Source: UBA2970 sp965242585 (GTDB taxonomy: Bacteria; Verrucomicrobiota; Verrucomicrobiia; Limisphaerales; AAA164-E04). From it: a stretch of 64,000 bases of DNA. Location: positions 2,914,001 to 2,978,000 of the forward strand of contig OZ251460.1 in the NCBI GenBank assembly GCA_965242585.1. Direction: 5' to 3'. Below, one piece after another: positions 9,515-18,650 of this stretch. The position numbers were made by a program, and so were the translations under genes. Numbering within the stretch: position 1 is the first letter of the stretch; each line of letters begins with the position of its first letter. Under the pieces are notes generated by a model, which saw nothing but the letters and a program-made list of their open reading frames with translations, had not been told where the DNA came from and did not search any database.

Positions 9515-12220
9515 TTATAGGGGTTGGACACGGACGGGGCAGACTTTGAGTTCGGCGGTATCGGTGACGGGATCGTAGCCGGAGCCGGTGAGGAGGTTGA
9601 TGGGGGTATTGCTGAAGCTGAAGCTGGCGAAGACGGTGCCTTGAGGGGAGCGGTTGGTAATTTTGGCTTTGATGCGGATTTGGCCGCGGGCACTGGCGAG
9701 TCGGCACCATTGGCCGTCGGCGAGGTTCCAGTTGATGGCGTCTTGGGGATGGACTTCGAGGGATTCTTCGGCAAGCAGGTAGTCGATGCCTTGGGCGCGG
9801 CCGGTTTGGGTTCGGGTGTGGTAGGCTTGGAGGCGGCGGCCGGTAGTGAGCCATACGGGGAAGTCGGCGGAGATGGTTTCGGCGGGATCGCGGTAGCGGA
9901 TGATTCGGAAGAGGCCGCGTCCGTTTTTGAATTGTCCTTTGTGGAGGATGGGGGTGCCGGGATGGTTTTTATGGGGAACGGGCCAATGGTAGCGGCCTTG
10001 GTCGATTCGTTGCCAGTCAAGTCCGGCATAGATGGGGGAAACGCGGCAAAGTTCGTCGAAGACTTCTTGCGGGGAGCGGAAGTGGAATCCGTCGATGTTG
10101 AGTCGCCGGGCGATTTGGCTGAGGATCCACCAGTCGGGTTGGGCTTGGCCGGGCGGAGTGACGGCGGCGCGGAGGCGTTGAACGCGTCGTTCGGTGTTGG
10201 TGCAGACGCCGTCGGTTTCGGCCCAAGCGGTTGCGGGGAGGACGACGTGGGCTAGGGCGGCGGTTTCAGTGGGGAAGATGTCGATGACGACGAGGTGGTC
10301 GAGGGAGCGGAGGGCGTGTTCGCAGTGGGTTCGGTCGGGGTCGGAGAGGAGGGTGTTTTCGCCGTCGATGAGCATGGCTTTGATGGTTTGGCCGCATTGG
10401 TTGAGGGCGGCGACTTTGGTGATGCCTTTTTCGGGGTCGATGGAGCGTCCGTAGAGTTTTTGGAATTTGGCTTGGGCAGCGGGGTCGGTGACGGGTTGGA
10501 AGCCGGGATAGTTTGCCGGGACGGCGCCGGCGTCGCCAGCGCCTTGGATGTTGTTTTGGCCGCGCATGGGGTTGACGCCGGTTCCTTCCCGGCCGAGGTT
10601 GCCGGTCATGAGGGCGAGGTTGCCGAGGCTTTGGACGTTGTCGACGCCGCAAATGTGTTCAGTGATGCCGAGGGTGTAGTAGATGGCGGCGCGGTCGGCT
10701 TGGCCGTACCAAAGGGCGGCTTTTTCGATGTCGGCGGCTGGCACTTCGGTGATTTCGGAAGCCCATTCTGGGGGAAAGGATTTAACATGTTCGAGGAATT
10801 CCTGACCGGCGGCGGTGCGATTTTGGATGAAGGCAAAGTCCACGAGGTTTTCGCGGGCGATGACGTGGGCCATTGCCAAGAGGAGGGCGACGTCGGATCC
10901 GACGCGGATGGGCAAATAAAGGTGGGCGAGATCGGCAAGAGGAATTTTGCGCGGGTCGGCGACGATCATTTTGGCGCCTCGGCGGAGGGCTTTTTTGATT
11001 CCGGTGGCGGCGACTGGATGGCATTCGGTCATGTTGGTGCCGATGCAAAAGAGAACGTCGGGTTTTTGCATGTCGGCGAGGGGGTTGGACATGGCGCCTC
11101 TGCCGATGGTGGCGGCCAGACCGGCCACCGTGGGCGCGTGTCAAGCGCGGCTGCAGTTGTCGATTTGATGGGTGCCGAAGCCGGCGCGGATGATCTTTTG
11201 CATGAGGTAGTCGGCTTCGGAGGGCGTGCGGCCGGAGGCGACTCCGTAAATGCTGTGCCGGCCGTGTTTTTCGGCGGCTTTTCGGAAGCCTTCGGCGGCA
11301 AGGTCGAGGGCTTCTTCCCAGTCGGTTTCGTGGAGATTGCCGTCTTCGCGCCGCACGAGTGGGGTTTTGAGACGGTCGGAGTGTTGAACGAAGTCGAAGG
11401 CGAATTGGCCTTTGACGCATAAGGCGCCGTGATTGGCGGGGCCGTCCATGGCCGGCTGCACGCCGACCAGCCGGTCTCCTTTGGACAAAAGATCGACGGA
11501 GCAGCCAACGCCGCAGTAGGGGCAAACGGTTCGGGTTTTCTGAATTTTTCCGGGAAGCGTTGCGGCGCGCATGGCTTTTTTATCGGCCAGGGCTCCGGTG
11601 GGGCAAGTCTGCACGCATTGGCCGCAAAAGGTGCAGGCGGAATCTTTGAGGTTGCCGGAAAATTCGGTTGTGATTTGGGTGTTGAAGCCGCGGTTGCGGA
11701 TGCTGATGGCGTAGTCGCCTTCCTGCTCAGCGCAGACGCGCACGCAACGATAGCAGGAAATGCATCGGTCGTAGTCGCGCAGGATAAATGGGTTTGGGTC
11801 TTCCGGGCGCGAGCGCCCCGACTGCCTTCCTTGAAATCGGCCGGTGTCCGCGCTGTATTGGCCGACGAGTTTGGAGAGTTCTTGCGAGGCGTAGCCGCGC
11901 AAGGGATCGACGGCAAGGCCCGGGTTTTCAGAGGCCACCATTTCCAGAAGGATTTTGCGGTGTTTTTCGATTTGGGGCGTAGCAGTGTGAACTTTCGCCC
12001 CCGGAACGGCCTTCGTAGTGCAAGAAGCCATCGGGTTTCGGGCGCCTTCGACTTCGACGAGACAAAGGCGGCAGCCGCCAAAAGATTCGAGGCGGGGGTC
12101 GTAGCAGAGTGTGGGAATGGTTTTTCCGCGGCGCCGGGCAATTTCGTAAAGGGTTTCGCCGGGCGCGAAGGCGACGAGTTCTCCGTCCAGAGCGATTTGG
12201 TTTGTCGGGTTGCCGGCCAT
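9515..12220 (-). CDS. fdhA: Formate dehydrogenase alpha subunit, selenocysteine-containing (UGA recoded at codon 360)
   Basis: Read through one in-frame TGA (11143-11141) this is a 901-residue NAD-linked formate dehydrogenase catalytic subunit. It oxidises formate to CO2 on a molybdenum or tungsten bis-MGD centre. Domains in order: a plant-type [2Fe-2S] domain (Cys39, 50, 53, 67); two [4Fe-4S] motifs (Cys153/156/159/163 and 196/199/202/206); a further cluster motif CPYCGVGC (Cys233/236/240, Cys268); then the molybdopterin domains including MTGNLGREGTG and MRGQNNIQG. The TGA lies in NCSRA-U-HAPTVAGL, the position of the catalytic selenocysteine in E. coli FdhF. A conventional caller would split this into a 359-residue and a 537-residue gene. 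The stop of fdhB lies 20 bp upstream, so the two are one operon. Confidence 0.93.
11108..11129 (-). promoter_or_regulatory. Bacterial SECIS hairpin directing selenocysteine at the fdhA UGA
   Basis: On the minus strand the hairpin begins 11 nt after the UGA. A GGCC/GGCC helix is capped by the loop GGUCU and flanked by GGUGG/CCACC. The E. coli fdhF SECIS, known from established work, has the same GGUCU apex at the same distance from its UGA. It lies inside the coding frame, as bacterial SECIS elements do. SelB would bind it; selA, selB and selC are not in this window. Confidence 0.85.
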
Positions 12221-12240
12221 TTGGCGGAGAGGATAATGGT

Positions 12241-13914
12241 TTAGCGATGGTTTTGCACGTGTTTTGTGACTTGGTTGGGGAAATATTTAACCAGACTTTT
12301 GGTGATGTTGGGCGCGGCCATGCCGAGTCCGCAGGCGCTGGCAGCCATCATCGTCGTTCCCAAGTCGTCCACTTCGCGGTTCCAAGCTTTCGGGTTTCTG
12401 GGTCCGGCCTTGCCGGCGAGTCGTTCGACAAGGCGCTCGGTTCCAATGCGGCAGGGAAAGCATTTGCCGCAGGATTCTTCGGCGAAGAAGGCCATGGCTT
12501 GGCGGGCGGCGTCCACCATGTTGCGTGTGTTATCGTAGACGATGATGCCGCCGGCGCCGAGGAAGGAATTTTTACGGCGGATGGAAGGATCGTCGAGAGG
12601 GACGTTGAGGTCGTCGCCGGCCAAGTAGCCGCCCGAAAGACCGGCCATAGTGACGGCTTGAACGGTTTTGCCGGGGGGCGGGCCGCCGGCCCATTCGTGG
12701 AGCAAGGTTGGGAGCGGCAGGCCGATTGGTACTTCGTAGTTGCCCGGTTTTTGGATGTCGCCTGAAAGGCTGATGATTTTGGTCCCGGCGTTTCCATTGA
12801 GGCCGAGGTTGTGGTACCAGTCGGCGCCGTTTAGGAGGATCGGCGGCACCGCGGCCAGCGTTTCCACGTTGTTCACGACGGTGGGACGATTGCGATAACC
12901 GTGGGTGACCGGGAAGGGCGGGCGGTTGCGAGGGAAGGGATGTTTTCCTTCCAGCGAGTTGAGCAGAGAGCCTTCTTCGCCGCAAATGTAGGCGCCGGCG
13001 CCGCGCCTCAGGCAGAGATGGAAGTCTTTTCCGCCAATTAGATTGTTGAAGTAGCCGGCGGCGGCGGCCTCGTCAATGGCTTGCTGAAGACGGTCAAATG
13101 TTTGCGGATATTCGTAGCGGAGATAGAGAAAGCCCTGCGTCGCTCCTGAGGCATAAGCGGCGACCAGCATTCCTTCAATCACGGCGTGGGGATCGTAATC
13201 GAGAATGGCCCGATCTTTGAAACAGCCGGGTTCTCCTTCGTCCGCGTTGCAGACAACGGTTTTTGGTTCTCCGGGAGCGTCCGCAACGGCTTTCCACTTG
13301 GCGCCGGTGGGGAAGCCGGCGCCGCCTCGTCCGGCAAGGCGGCTCTTGGAAATGAGTTCAACGACTTCGGACGGAGTTCGTGAGGAAAGAACTTGCTCCA
13401 ACGCCGCGTAGCCGCCGCCGCAAATGTAGCCGGAAATTGCGGCTCGATTCGGCTCTCGGATTTTGGCAAAAACGCACTCTTCGATATTGCCCGGATTGGG
13501 CGCCGGCAAGGGAGACGGCCTTTCTTCCAAAGAACCGTCGGCAGAGCCCGTCAAAACACGGCCGCCTTTCAGAACGGGAATGGGGGCGTCGCAACGTCCG
13601 GCGCAGGCCATAGCACTGCCGCCGCAATGCGCCAAGGAGGAAAGGAGACGGTCGCTTCCTTGGAGGCAACACACGGGGCCGGCGCAGACGCGCGAGGCAG
13701 ATTGGCCGGGCGGTTCTTGGGCAAGATGGTGGTAGAAAGTGATGGTGCCGTAGAGTTCGGCCAGCGGAATCTTCAACCCGTCCGCAATTTTGCGAATGAC
13801 CGGCTCGCTGAGGTAGCCGTCGCGGTCGTGAAAGGCGTGAAGAACGGCAAGCAACGGAGCAGGTTCCCGTTTCCACTGGTCGAGGATTGCGTTGTCGGTT
13901 GCCGAAGGATTCAT
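12241..13914 (-). CDS. fdhB: Formate dehydrogenase NADH-dehydrogenase-like subunit (NuoE-NuoF fusion)
   Basis: 557 residues from the ATG at 13914, chosen because homology starts there; the frame is open further upstream through the leader. The N-terminal ~150 residues are NuoE-like, with a [2Fe-2S] set Cys77-x4-Cys82 and Cys104-x3-Cys108. The rest is NuoF-like: AGRGGAGFPTGAKW and CNADEGEPGCFKDR for FMN/NADH, GAGAYICGEEGSLL, and a C-terminal [4Fe-4S] motif ESCGKCFPCRIG. It should pass electrons from FdhA to NAD+ in the cytoplasm. It is first in the operon with fdhA. Its long leader carries the tandem structured RNA elements. Confidence 0.92.
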   Translation of the reverse strand: MNPSATDNAILDQWKREPAPLLAVLHAFHDRDGYLSEPVIRKIADGLKIPLAELYGTITFYHHLAQEPPGQSASRVCAGPVCCLQGSDRLLSSLAHCGGSAMACAGRCDAPIPVLKGGRVLTGSADGSLEERPSPLPAPNPGNIEECVFAKIREPNRAAISGYICGGGYAALEQVLSSRTPSEVVELISKSRLAGRGGAGFPTGAKWKAVADAPGEPKTVVCNADEGEPGCFKDRAILDYDPHAVIEGMLVAAYASGATQGFLYLRYEYPQTFDRLQQAIDEAAAAGYFNNLIGGKDFHLCLRRGAGAYICGEEGSLLNSLEGKHPFPRNRPPFPVTHGYRNRPTVVNNVETLAAVPPILLNGADWYHNLGLNGNAGTKIISLSGDIQKPGNYEVPIGLPLPTLLHEWAGGPPPGKTVQAVTMAGLSGGYLAGDDLNVPLDDPSIRRKNSFLGAGGIIVYDNTRNMVDAARQAMAFFAEESCGKCFPCRIGTERLVERLAGKAGPRNPKAWNREVDDLGTTMMAASACGLGMAAPNITKSLVKYFPNQVTKHVQNHR

Positions 13915-14027
13915 CGGGCGCTCTTGAATGACGGAGAAGATGATGGCCGGCGGACGATTTTTTCGCAAACCAATTCGGCCGGCGATCAGCAATGGAAAAC
14001 TCCCCCGCAGCGAATCGAGGGAGAGGG

Positions 14028-14192
14028 AGTGGTTGCCGTCATTGTCCTCAAATAAGTTGCCCGCTCCCAGGATTTGCTCATGCCGCGCCAATAATCAAGA
14101 AAATGCGGGGGCCGGCGCGGTTAGAGATAACGGCTTCATCCTTGCACCACCAAGCAAGGGAAGGAAAAATTAGGGAGCGCCCCCAAAATTCG
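14028..14192 (-). ncRNA. Structured RNA element, copy 1 (proximal to fdhB)
   Basis: Transcribed on minus from a predicted start near 14192. A 5' hairpin (GAGCG/CGCTC) is followed by hairpin CCTTGC/GCAAGG with loop TTGGTGGT. An 8 bp helix GCCGTTAT (14134-14127) with ATGACGGC (14042-14035) encloses two more helices: CCGCGCC/GGCGCGG and CCTG/CGGG. The GGUGGU loop can also pair with ACCAC just 3' of the 8 bp helix, forming a pseudoknot. The sequence is strongly repeated in copy 2, with variation confined mostly to loops. No match to a riboswitch or 6S RNA consensus I know. It ends about 115 nt before fdhB, so it could be a leader element or a separate small RNA. Confidence 0.6.
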
Positions 14193-14198
14193 CTCTTC

Positions 14199-14227
14199 TT
14201 AATAAAAAATTCCTCTGGGCAAGTCAA
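14199..14227 (-). promoter_or_regulatory. Sigma70-like promoter of RNA copy 1
   Basis: TTGACT (14227-14222), 17 bp spacer, TATTAA (14204-14199). The same arrangement stands at the same place in copy 2. Confidence 0.6.
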
Positions 14228-14279
14228 TCCTGAGAGAACTTTTCGTTCCTTGAATCCCAAAAATCCCAGCGAAGGAGAA

Positions 14280-14449
14280 AGTGGTGGTTGCCGTCATTGT
14301 TCCCCTAACACTTAAAAGTTGCCCGCTTCCGGGATTTTGCTCATGCCGCGCCAGTAATATCACACGCAAGGGGTGCCGGCGCGGTTAGAGATGACGGCCT
14401 CACCCTTGCACCACCAGGCAAAGGTTATATGAGGAAGCGCCCCTTGGTT
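14280..14449 (-). ncRNA. Structured RNA element, copy 2 (distal)
   Basis: Same architecture as copy 1, about 255 bp further upstream. The enclosing helix is GCCGTCAT (14398-14391) with ATGACGGC (14297-14290), fully Watson-Crick where copy 1 has one U-G pair. The inner hairpin is CCCG-GAAG-CGGG where copy 1 has CCTG-GGAG-CGGG, so pairing is kept through base changes. The CCGCGCC/GGCGCGG helix is invariant. The TGGTGGT loop pairs perfectly with ACCACCA at the 3' side. No U-tract terminator is evident after it, so transcription may continue into copy 1 and the fdh operon. Confidence 0.6.
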
Positions 14450-14455
14450 GGCGTC

Positions 14456-14484
14456 TTTATAGAAACTTCCTCCGCGCCAGTCAA
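14456..14484 (-). promoter_or_regulatory. Sigma70-like promoter of RNA copy 2
   Basis: TTGACT (14484-14479), 17 bp spacer, TATAAA (14461-14456): close to the sigma70 consensus. The preceding AGGA is also shared with copy 1. Confidence 0.65.
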
Positions 14485-14660
14485 TCCTTGAAAAGCAATG
14501 GTGGCAACTTTCCCTGCAGGATATTTTGCCGGCGGATTTTCTAGAATCCGGGCTTGCTTTGCCAATGGTTCTCCTTGGCGAATCCGTAAGAATTTTTGCG
14601 TTCAAAAAGGGGATTTTCTTGACGGGAGGAATGCGATTTAAGCACTCTGCAACGGAGAGG

Positions 14661-16502
14661 ATGACTGCGATTTTGGGAATTTCCGCGTTTTATCATGACT
14701 CGGCGGCGGCGCTGGTTGTGGACGGAAACATTGTCGCGGCCGCCCAAGAAGAACGCTTTACCCGCAAAAAACACGATCCCGACTTTCCGCAGAACGCCGT
14801 GGACTTCTGTCTGCGAGAAGCGGGAATTTCTCCCAAAAGCCTGGACTACGTCGCCTTCTACGACAAGCCCTTGAACAAGTTTGAGCGGTTGTTGGAGACC
14901 TATCTGGCGTATGCGCCTTCGGGGTATCGATCCTTCCGCCAGTCTATGCCGCTGTGGTTGAAGCAAAAACTCCATCTTCCCCGGGAAATGTCGCGCCGAC
15001 TGCGCGGCCAATACTCAGGCCGCTACGTCTTTGCCGATCACCACGAATCGCACGCCGCCAGTGCTTTTTTCCCCTCGCCCTTTGCCGCAGCCGCTTTGCT
15101 GACGCTGGACGGCGTGGGAGAATGGGCCACGACTTGCTACGGCGTCGGCCGGGAAAACAAAATCCAACTCCGGCGCCAAATTCGATTTCCCCATTCCCTC
15201 GGCCTGCTCTACTCGGCCTTCACTTACTACGCCGGATTCCGAGTGAACAGCGGAGAATACAAGCTCATGGGACTGGCTCCCTACGGCCGCCCGATTTACC
15301 AAGACCAAATACAAAACCAGCTAATGGATGTGAAAGAAGACGGATCCTTCCGCATGGACATGTCCTACTTCAACTACTGCCAAGGATTGACGATGACGTC
15401 TTCCAAATTTCACAAACTCTTCGGAGGACCGCCGCGCAAGCCGGAATCTCCAATCACCCAGCGCGACGCAGACATCGCCGCTTCCATACAAGCGACCACG
15501 GAAGAAGTCATGCTCCGCATCGCGCGCCACGTTCATCAAGAAACCGGGATGCGAAATTTAGCGTTGGCGGGCGGAGTGGCGCTCAACTGCGTCGGCAATG
15601 GGCGGATTCAGCGCGAGGGGCCCTTTGACCAAATATGGATTCAACCGGCGGCCGGCGATGCCGGAGGCGCTCTGGGCGCCGCTCTCTTTGTTTGGCATCA
15701 ACTCTTGGAAAATAATCGGCGCCCCCGGCGTCCAGACGGACAAGCTGCCTCGCTGCTCGGGCCAAGCTTTTCCGAAGAAACGATCCGGCAGATGCTACAG
15801 GAAAAAGGCGCCGTTTTTACCACCTGCCAATCAGACGCCGAGCTGTGCGAGCAAGTCGCCCGCCTCCTTGCCGAAGAAAACGTCGTCGGCTGGTTTCAAG
15901 GCCGCATGGAATTCGGGCCGAGAGCCCTAGGTTCCCGAAGCATCTTGGGCGATCCCCGAAGCGAAAAAATGCAGTCGGTGATGAATCTCAAAATCAAATT
16001 CCGCGAATCCTTCCGCCCCTTTGCACCCCTTGTTTTGCAAGAATGCGCCGCCGATTATTTTGAAATGAAAGAAACCGACGAAAGCCCCTACATGTTGCTA
16101 ACGGCGCCCGTCCGAGAATCGCGACGGCGACCCCTGTCGGACAATGGCGAATCCATCTCCTGGCGCGAAAAACTAAAGCATTGTCGTTCCGAAATCCCGG
16201 CGGTCACGCACGTCGATTACTCGGCCCGAGTGCAGACAGTGGACTCTGTCCGCAACCCTTTGCTCTACCGATTGGTCAAAGCATTTCAGAGGCGAACCGG
16301 CTGCCCCGTTTTAATCAACACCAGCTTCAATGTCAGAAGCGAACCCATCGTCTGCTCGCCAGAAGACGCCTGGCACGGTTTTTTGATGACGGATATGGAC
16401 GCTCTCGTTTTGGGAAATTGTCTTCTGCGCAAAAAGGAACAACCGCAACAAAAAAGCGAAGCGGAGCGACAGAAACACCTTGCCCAATTCGAACTCGACT
16501 AA
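14661..16502 (+). CDS. Carbamoyltransferase of the NodU/CmcH family
   Basis: 613 residues from the ATG at 14661, which follows GGAG at good spacing; upstream in-frame codons lack homology. The enzyme transfers a carbamoyl group from carbamoyl phosphate to a hydroxyl on a sugar or other small molecule. N-terminal block: GISAFYHDSAAALV and QEERFTRKKHDPDFP. Central block: HHESHAASAFF and TLDGVGEW. C-terminal YrdC-like block: GGVALNCVGNGRI, EFGPRALGSRSILGDPR and INTSFNVRSEPIV. It is divergent from the fdh operon and convergent with an SGNH gene. Nearby glycosyl- and acyltransferases suggest surface glycan decoration rather than antibiotic synthesis, but that is inference. Confidence 0.9.
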   Translation: MTAILGISAFYHDSAAALVVDGNIVAAAQEERFTRKKHDPDFPQNAVDFCLREAGISPKSLDYVAFYDKPLNKFERLLETYLAYAPSGYRSFRQSMPLWLKQKLHLPREMSRRLRGQYSGRYVFADHHESHAASAFFPSPFAAAALLTLDGVGEWATTCYGVGRENKIQLRRQIRFPHSLGLLYSAFTYYAGFRVNSGEYKLMGLAPYGRPIYQDQIQNQLMDVKEDGSFRMDMSYFNYCQGLTMTSSKFHKLFGGPPRKPESPITQRDADIAASIQATTEEVMLRIARHVHQETGMRNLALAGGVALNCVGNGRIQREGPFDQIWIQPAAGDAGGALGAALFVWHQLLENNRRPRRPDGQAASLLGPSFSEETIRQMLQEKGAVFTTCQSDAELCEQVARLLAEENVVGWFQGRMEFGPRALGSRSILGDPRSEKMQSVMNLKIKFRESFRPFAPLVLQECAADYFEMKETDESPYMLLTAPVRESRRRPLSDNGESISWREKLKHCRSEIPAVTHVDYSARVQTVDSVRNPLLYRLVKAFQRRTGCPVLINTSFNVRSEPIVCSPEDAWHGFLMTDMDALVLGNCLLRKKEQPQQKSEAERQKHLAQFELD

Positions 16503-16535
16503 CGCCGAAGTTTCTATCCGCTGCCATCCTGCAAC

Positions 16536-17633
16536 TCACGGCTCGGAACGATTGCCCTGGAAAAAGAGCTTTCGAAAGTGAAACGGCAAGGCCTGAACGA
16601 CCAAATCAGCAACCGCTTCTGCGCCCTTTTCCGACAGATGATGCGCGTCATACGCCGCCAAGTTTTCGAGTTCTCCGGGACTCAAAGAGAGATAGAAATC
16701 GCCGACTATTTGCTGCAAATCAATCAAGTAAGCACCCCGCTCTACAGCCAATTCGCGAACCACCTCGCTCCTTCCGGCCTGTCTGGCCTTATCTTCCTCT
16801 GAAATTGGCCGGCCGTTCGTCGGCCACGATTCCGCCCAGCGGCCGGAAGGCCGGAAAGGCAGCAAGGTGACTAAAACAGGCGCGCCGTTCCATCCTCTTA
16901 CCAAGTCGATGATTCGATTGAGATTCGCCCGATATTCTTCGATCGTGGTCGCCTGCAAGTCCACGAGCGGCGAGAATTCATCGCTCTGCCCCAGTTGGAT
17001 CAAAACCATCTCCGGCTCGAGCCGGGCGAGAATCTCGGACGGACGCGGGGAACTGAAAAAGGTTTTCGTGCTGAGCCCCGGTTCAGCGGACGCCATCAGA
17101 ATCCGCGTTTCCGAATTGGCGAAAAGCATCAACGCATCGCCCCAACCAAAAACCCGCGGCGGATCTTGCCCCGGAAAATCTCCAGAGGCAGTGGAATCGC
17201 CAACCACAGCAATACTAAACGGTCCGGCCGGCTCCGGAAAACCGCGAGCCCGATAAAACACAACGTTCCTTCCCGGACGAACGGCCTCAACCTCTGCCTG
17301 GCCGGCAACGGAATCTTTGGCAATCCGCCAATCCAGAAAATTGGAACTCCACTCCAACCGAAACCACTGCCCCGACCGCTCCGGGATGCGCAGGGCAACG
17401 CCCCCCTCCGCAGTGCGGAACAAAGAGATTTCCTGCGCGGCGGTCCTCTCCCCCGGAACCGCGAAAAAAGCCAGGAACATCGCAAGAGTCCGAAAACTCG
17501 GCGCCATTCGACTGCAGACAGTCGCCCGCCGCTTCGCCGGTTGTTGGAATTTAGCGTTCATTGATGCGCACCAGCCCTCTTTGCCGCAACCTACGAAGAA
17601 TATTCCAATCACCGCAATCAAAATCTTCAACAT
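16536..17633 (-). CDS. Secreted SGNH/GDSL-type hydrolase
   Basis: 365 residues from 17633; shorter starts at 17561 and 17507 would give a cleaner signal peptide ending ERTAAQ. A ~100-residue N-terminal part resembling a small beta domain (LRIPERSGQWFRLEW) precedes the SGNH core. Block I is VVGDSTASG, a middle block is VLIQLGQSDEF, and the C-terminal catalytic pair is in DAHHLSEKG. This pattern is close to rhamnogalacturonan acetylesterases, so an exported carbohydrate esterase is likely. It follows the SGNH partner of the MBOAT protein by 14 bp, so the three form an operon. Confidence 0.8.
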   Translation of the reverse strand: MLKILIAVIGIFFVGCGKEGWCASMNAKFQQPAKRRATVCSRMAPSFRTLAMFLAFFAVPGERTAAQEISLFRTAEGGVALRIPERSGQWFRLEWSSNFLDWRIAKDSVAGQAEVEAVRPGRNVVFYRARGFPEPAGPFSIAVVGDSTASGDFPGQDPPRVFGWGDALMLFANSETRILMASAEPGLSTKTFFSSPRPSEILARLEPEMVLIQLGQSDEFSPLVDLQATTIEEYRANLNRIIDLVRGWNGAPVLVTLLPFRPSGRWAESWPTNGRPISEEDKARQAGRSEVVRELAVERGAYLIDLQQIVGDFYLSLSPGELENLAAYDAHHLSEKGAEAVADLVVQALPFHFRKLFFQGNRSEP

Positions 17634-17647
17634 GCCTCAGGCAAACC

Positions 17648-18643
17648 TCATTCCCTCGCAGAGGCAGAGAGCAGCTCGCGATGCAACCGTTCAGTGAAGC
17701 TCCCAACCGCCGGCGGACTGAGGTGCGTCTTGGTAGCGAAACATCCGTCCGGAAGCGTCGGAGGCAAACCGTTCATCGGCACCGCTGCCGGGAACGCAGC
17801 CGACCAATCGCGCAGGAGCGACTGGTATTGGAAGGCGCGAAACTCTTCATTCGAAAAAGACTCTGGAAGAGGCGTTAAACCGACAAACAGTTGCGTTGCG
17901 GATGGTATAGAAGCCGAAAATACCGCAGATTCTTCTAGATACGACGAGTCCACCCAATAATCGCTGCTTCCTCTCAAGCTTTTCTCATTCAAAATTCTCG
18001 GATCCACGGCGGAACCCCGATGCTCCTCCATGTAACGATACAATTCCGTGGTGAAGCCGTAAAAGTCACCGAATTGCTTCGGCAAGGGCAGAGGGAGTCT
18101 GCTGATCAAACGCCCCTCGACGATGTGAACGCCGAGAATCCTCCGCAAATCCCAAACCTTGGTCGTGCCATAGTAGTAATCGCGGCCGGCAAGATAATGA
18201 TTGAAGGCGTCAACGTGGATTCTTGACGGCGAGTTTTTTCGAACGAAGTTTGGATTGACTAACAGTACGATTTTCTCCGGTTGGTTAAATTTCAAATGAT
18301 TGGCCAGCAAGGTGGAATAGGCTTTCAAACCCAGAACGCGCACGGAGCCAAGATTGAGAACGTCGACGCCGAGCAATTCCGAAAGCCGCGCCGCGTCCAC
18401 GTTCATCATACAAGAGGAATCGCCGATCAACAGAACTTTGGCTTGGGAAGGCTTCCGACTGGCGTCTGCTTGATGGATGATCACTGTTCGATCCGCGTCG
18501 AGCATTGGGCGCGGCGGCGGCAAAAATCCCAACCACGCGCCAAGCCGGAAACCTAGGCTAATCAATAGCACAACCGCCAAAGGACCTCCAAAAGTCCGCG
18601 CCGCATCGGCGAATTGAAAATTGATGCCGTGGTTGTCCGTCAT
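17648..18643 (-). CDS. Membrane-anchored SGNH/DHHW-like partner of the MBOAT acyltransferase
   Basis: 331 residues from the ATG at 18643, which has GAGAGA upstream and begins 7 bp after the MBOAT stop. One transmembrane segment (about residues 20-40) is followed by an extracytoplasmic domain with VLLIGDSSCMMN as the nucleophile block and THLSPPAVGSF near the C-terminus as a likely Asp/His block. Genes like this sit next to AlgI/DltB-type O-acyltransferases (compare AlgJ/AlgX and DltD) and transfer the acyl group to the final acceptor. The acceptor is unknown here. Confidence 0.72.
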   Translation of the reverse strand: MTDNHGINFQFADAARTFGGPLAVVLLISLGFRLGAWLGFLPPPRPMLDADRTVIIHQADASRKPSQAKVLLIGDSSCMMNVDAARLSELLGVDVLNLGSVRVLGLKAYSTLLANHLKFNQPEKIVLLVNPNFVRKNSPSRIHVDAFNHYLAGRDYYYGTTKVWDLRRILGVHIVEGRLISRLPLPLPKQFGDFYGFTTELYRYMEEHRGSAVDPRILNEKSLRGSSDYWVDSSYLEESAVFSASIPSATQLFVGLTPLPESFSNEEFRAFQYQSLLRDWSAAFPAAVPMNGLPPTLPDGCFATKTHLSPPAVGSFTERLHRELLSASARE

Positions 18644-18650
18644 TTCTCTC

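Noticed and set aside
9524..12244. Long plus-strand open frames rich in Gly, Val, Asp and Phe opposite the fdh operon
   Set aside because: They mirror the GC-rich codons of fdhA; no family motif or ribosome site, and they end where fdhA codon bias ends.
14028..14484. Reading the tandem repeats as 6S RNA, a cobalamin or molybdenum-cofactor riboswitch, or an IS end
   Set aside because: The conserved boxes of those RNAs are not found, there is no transposase or terminal inverted repeat, and the 6S bulge-in-long-duplex shape does not fit.
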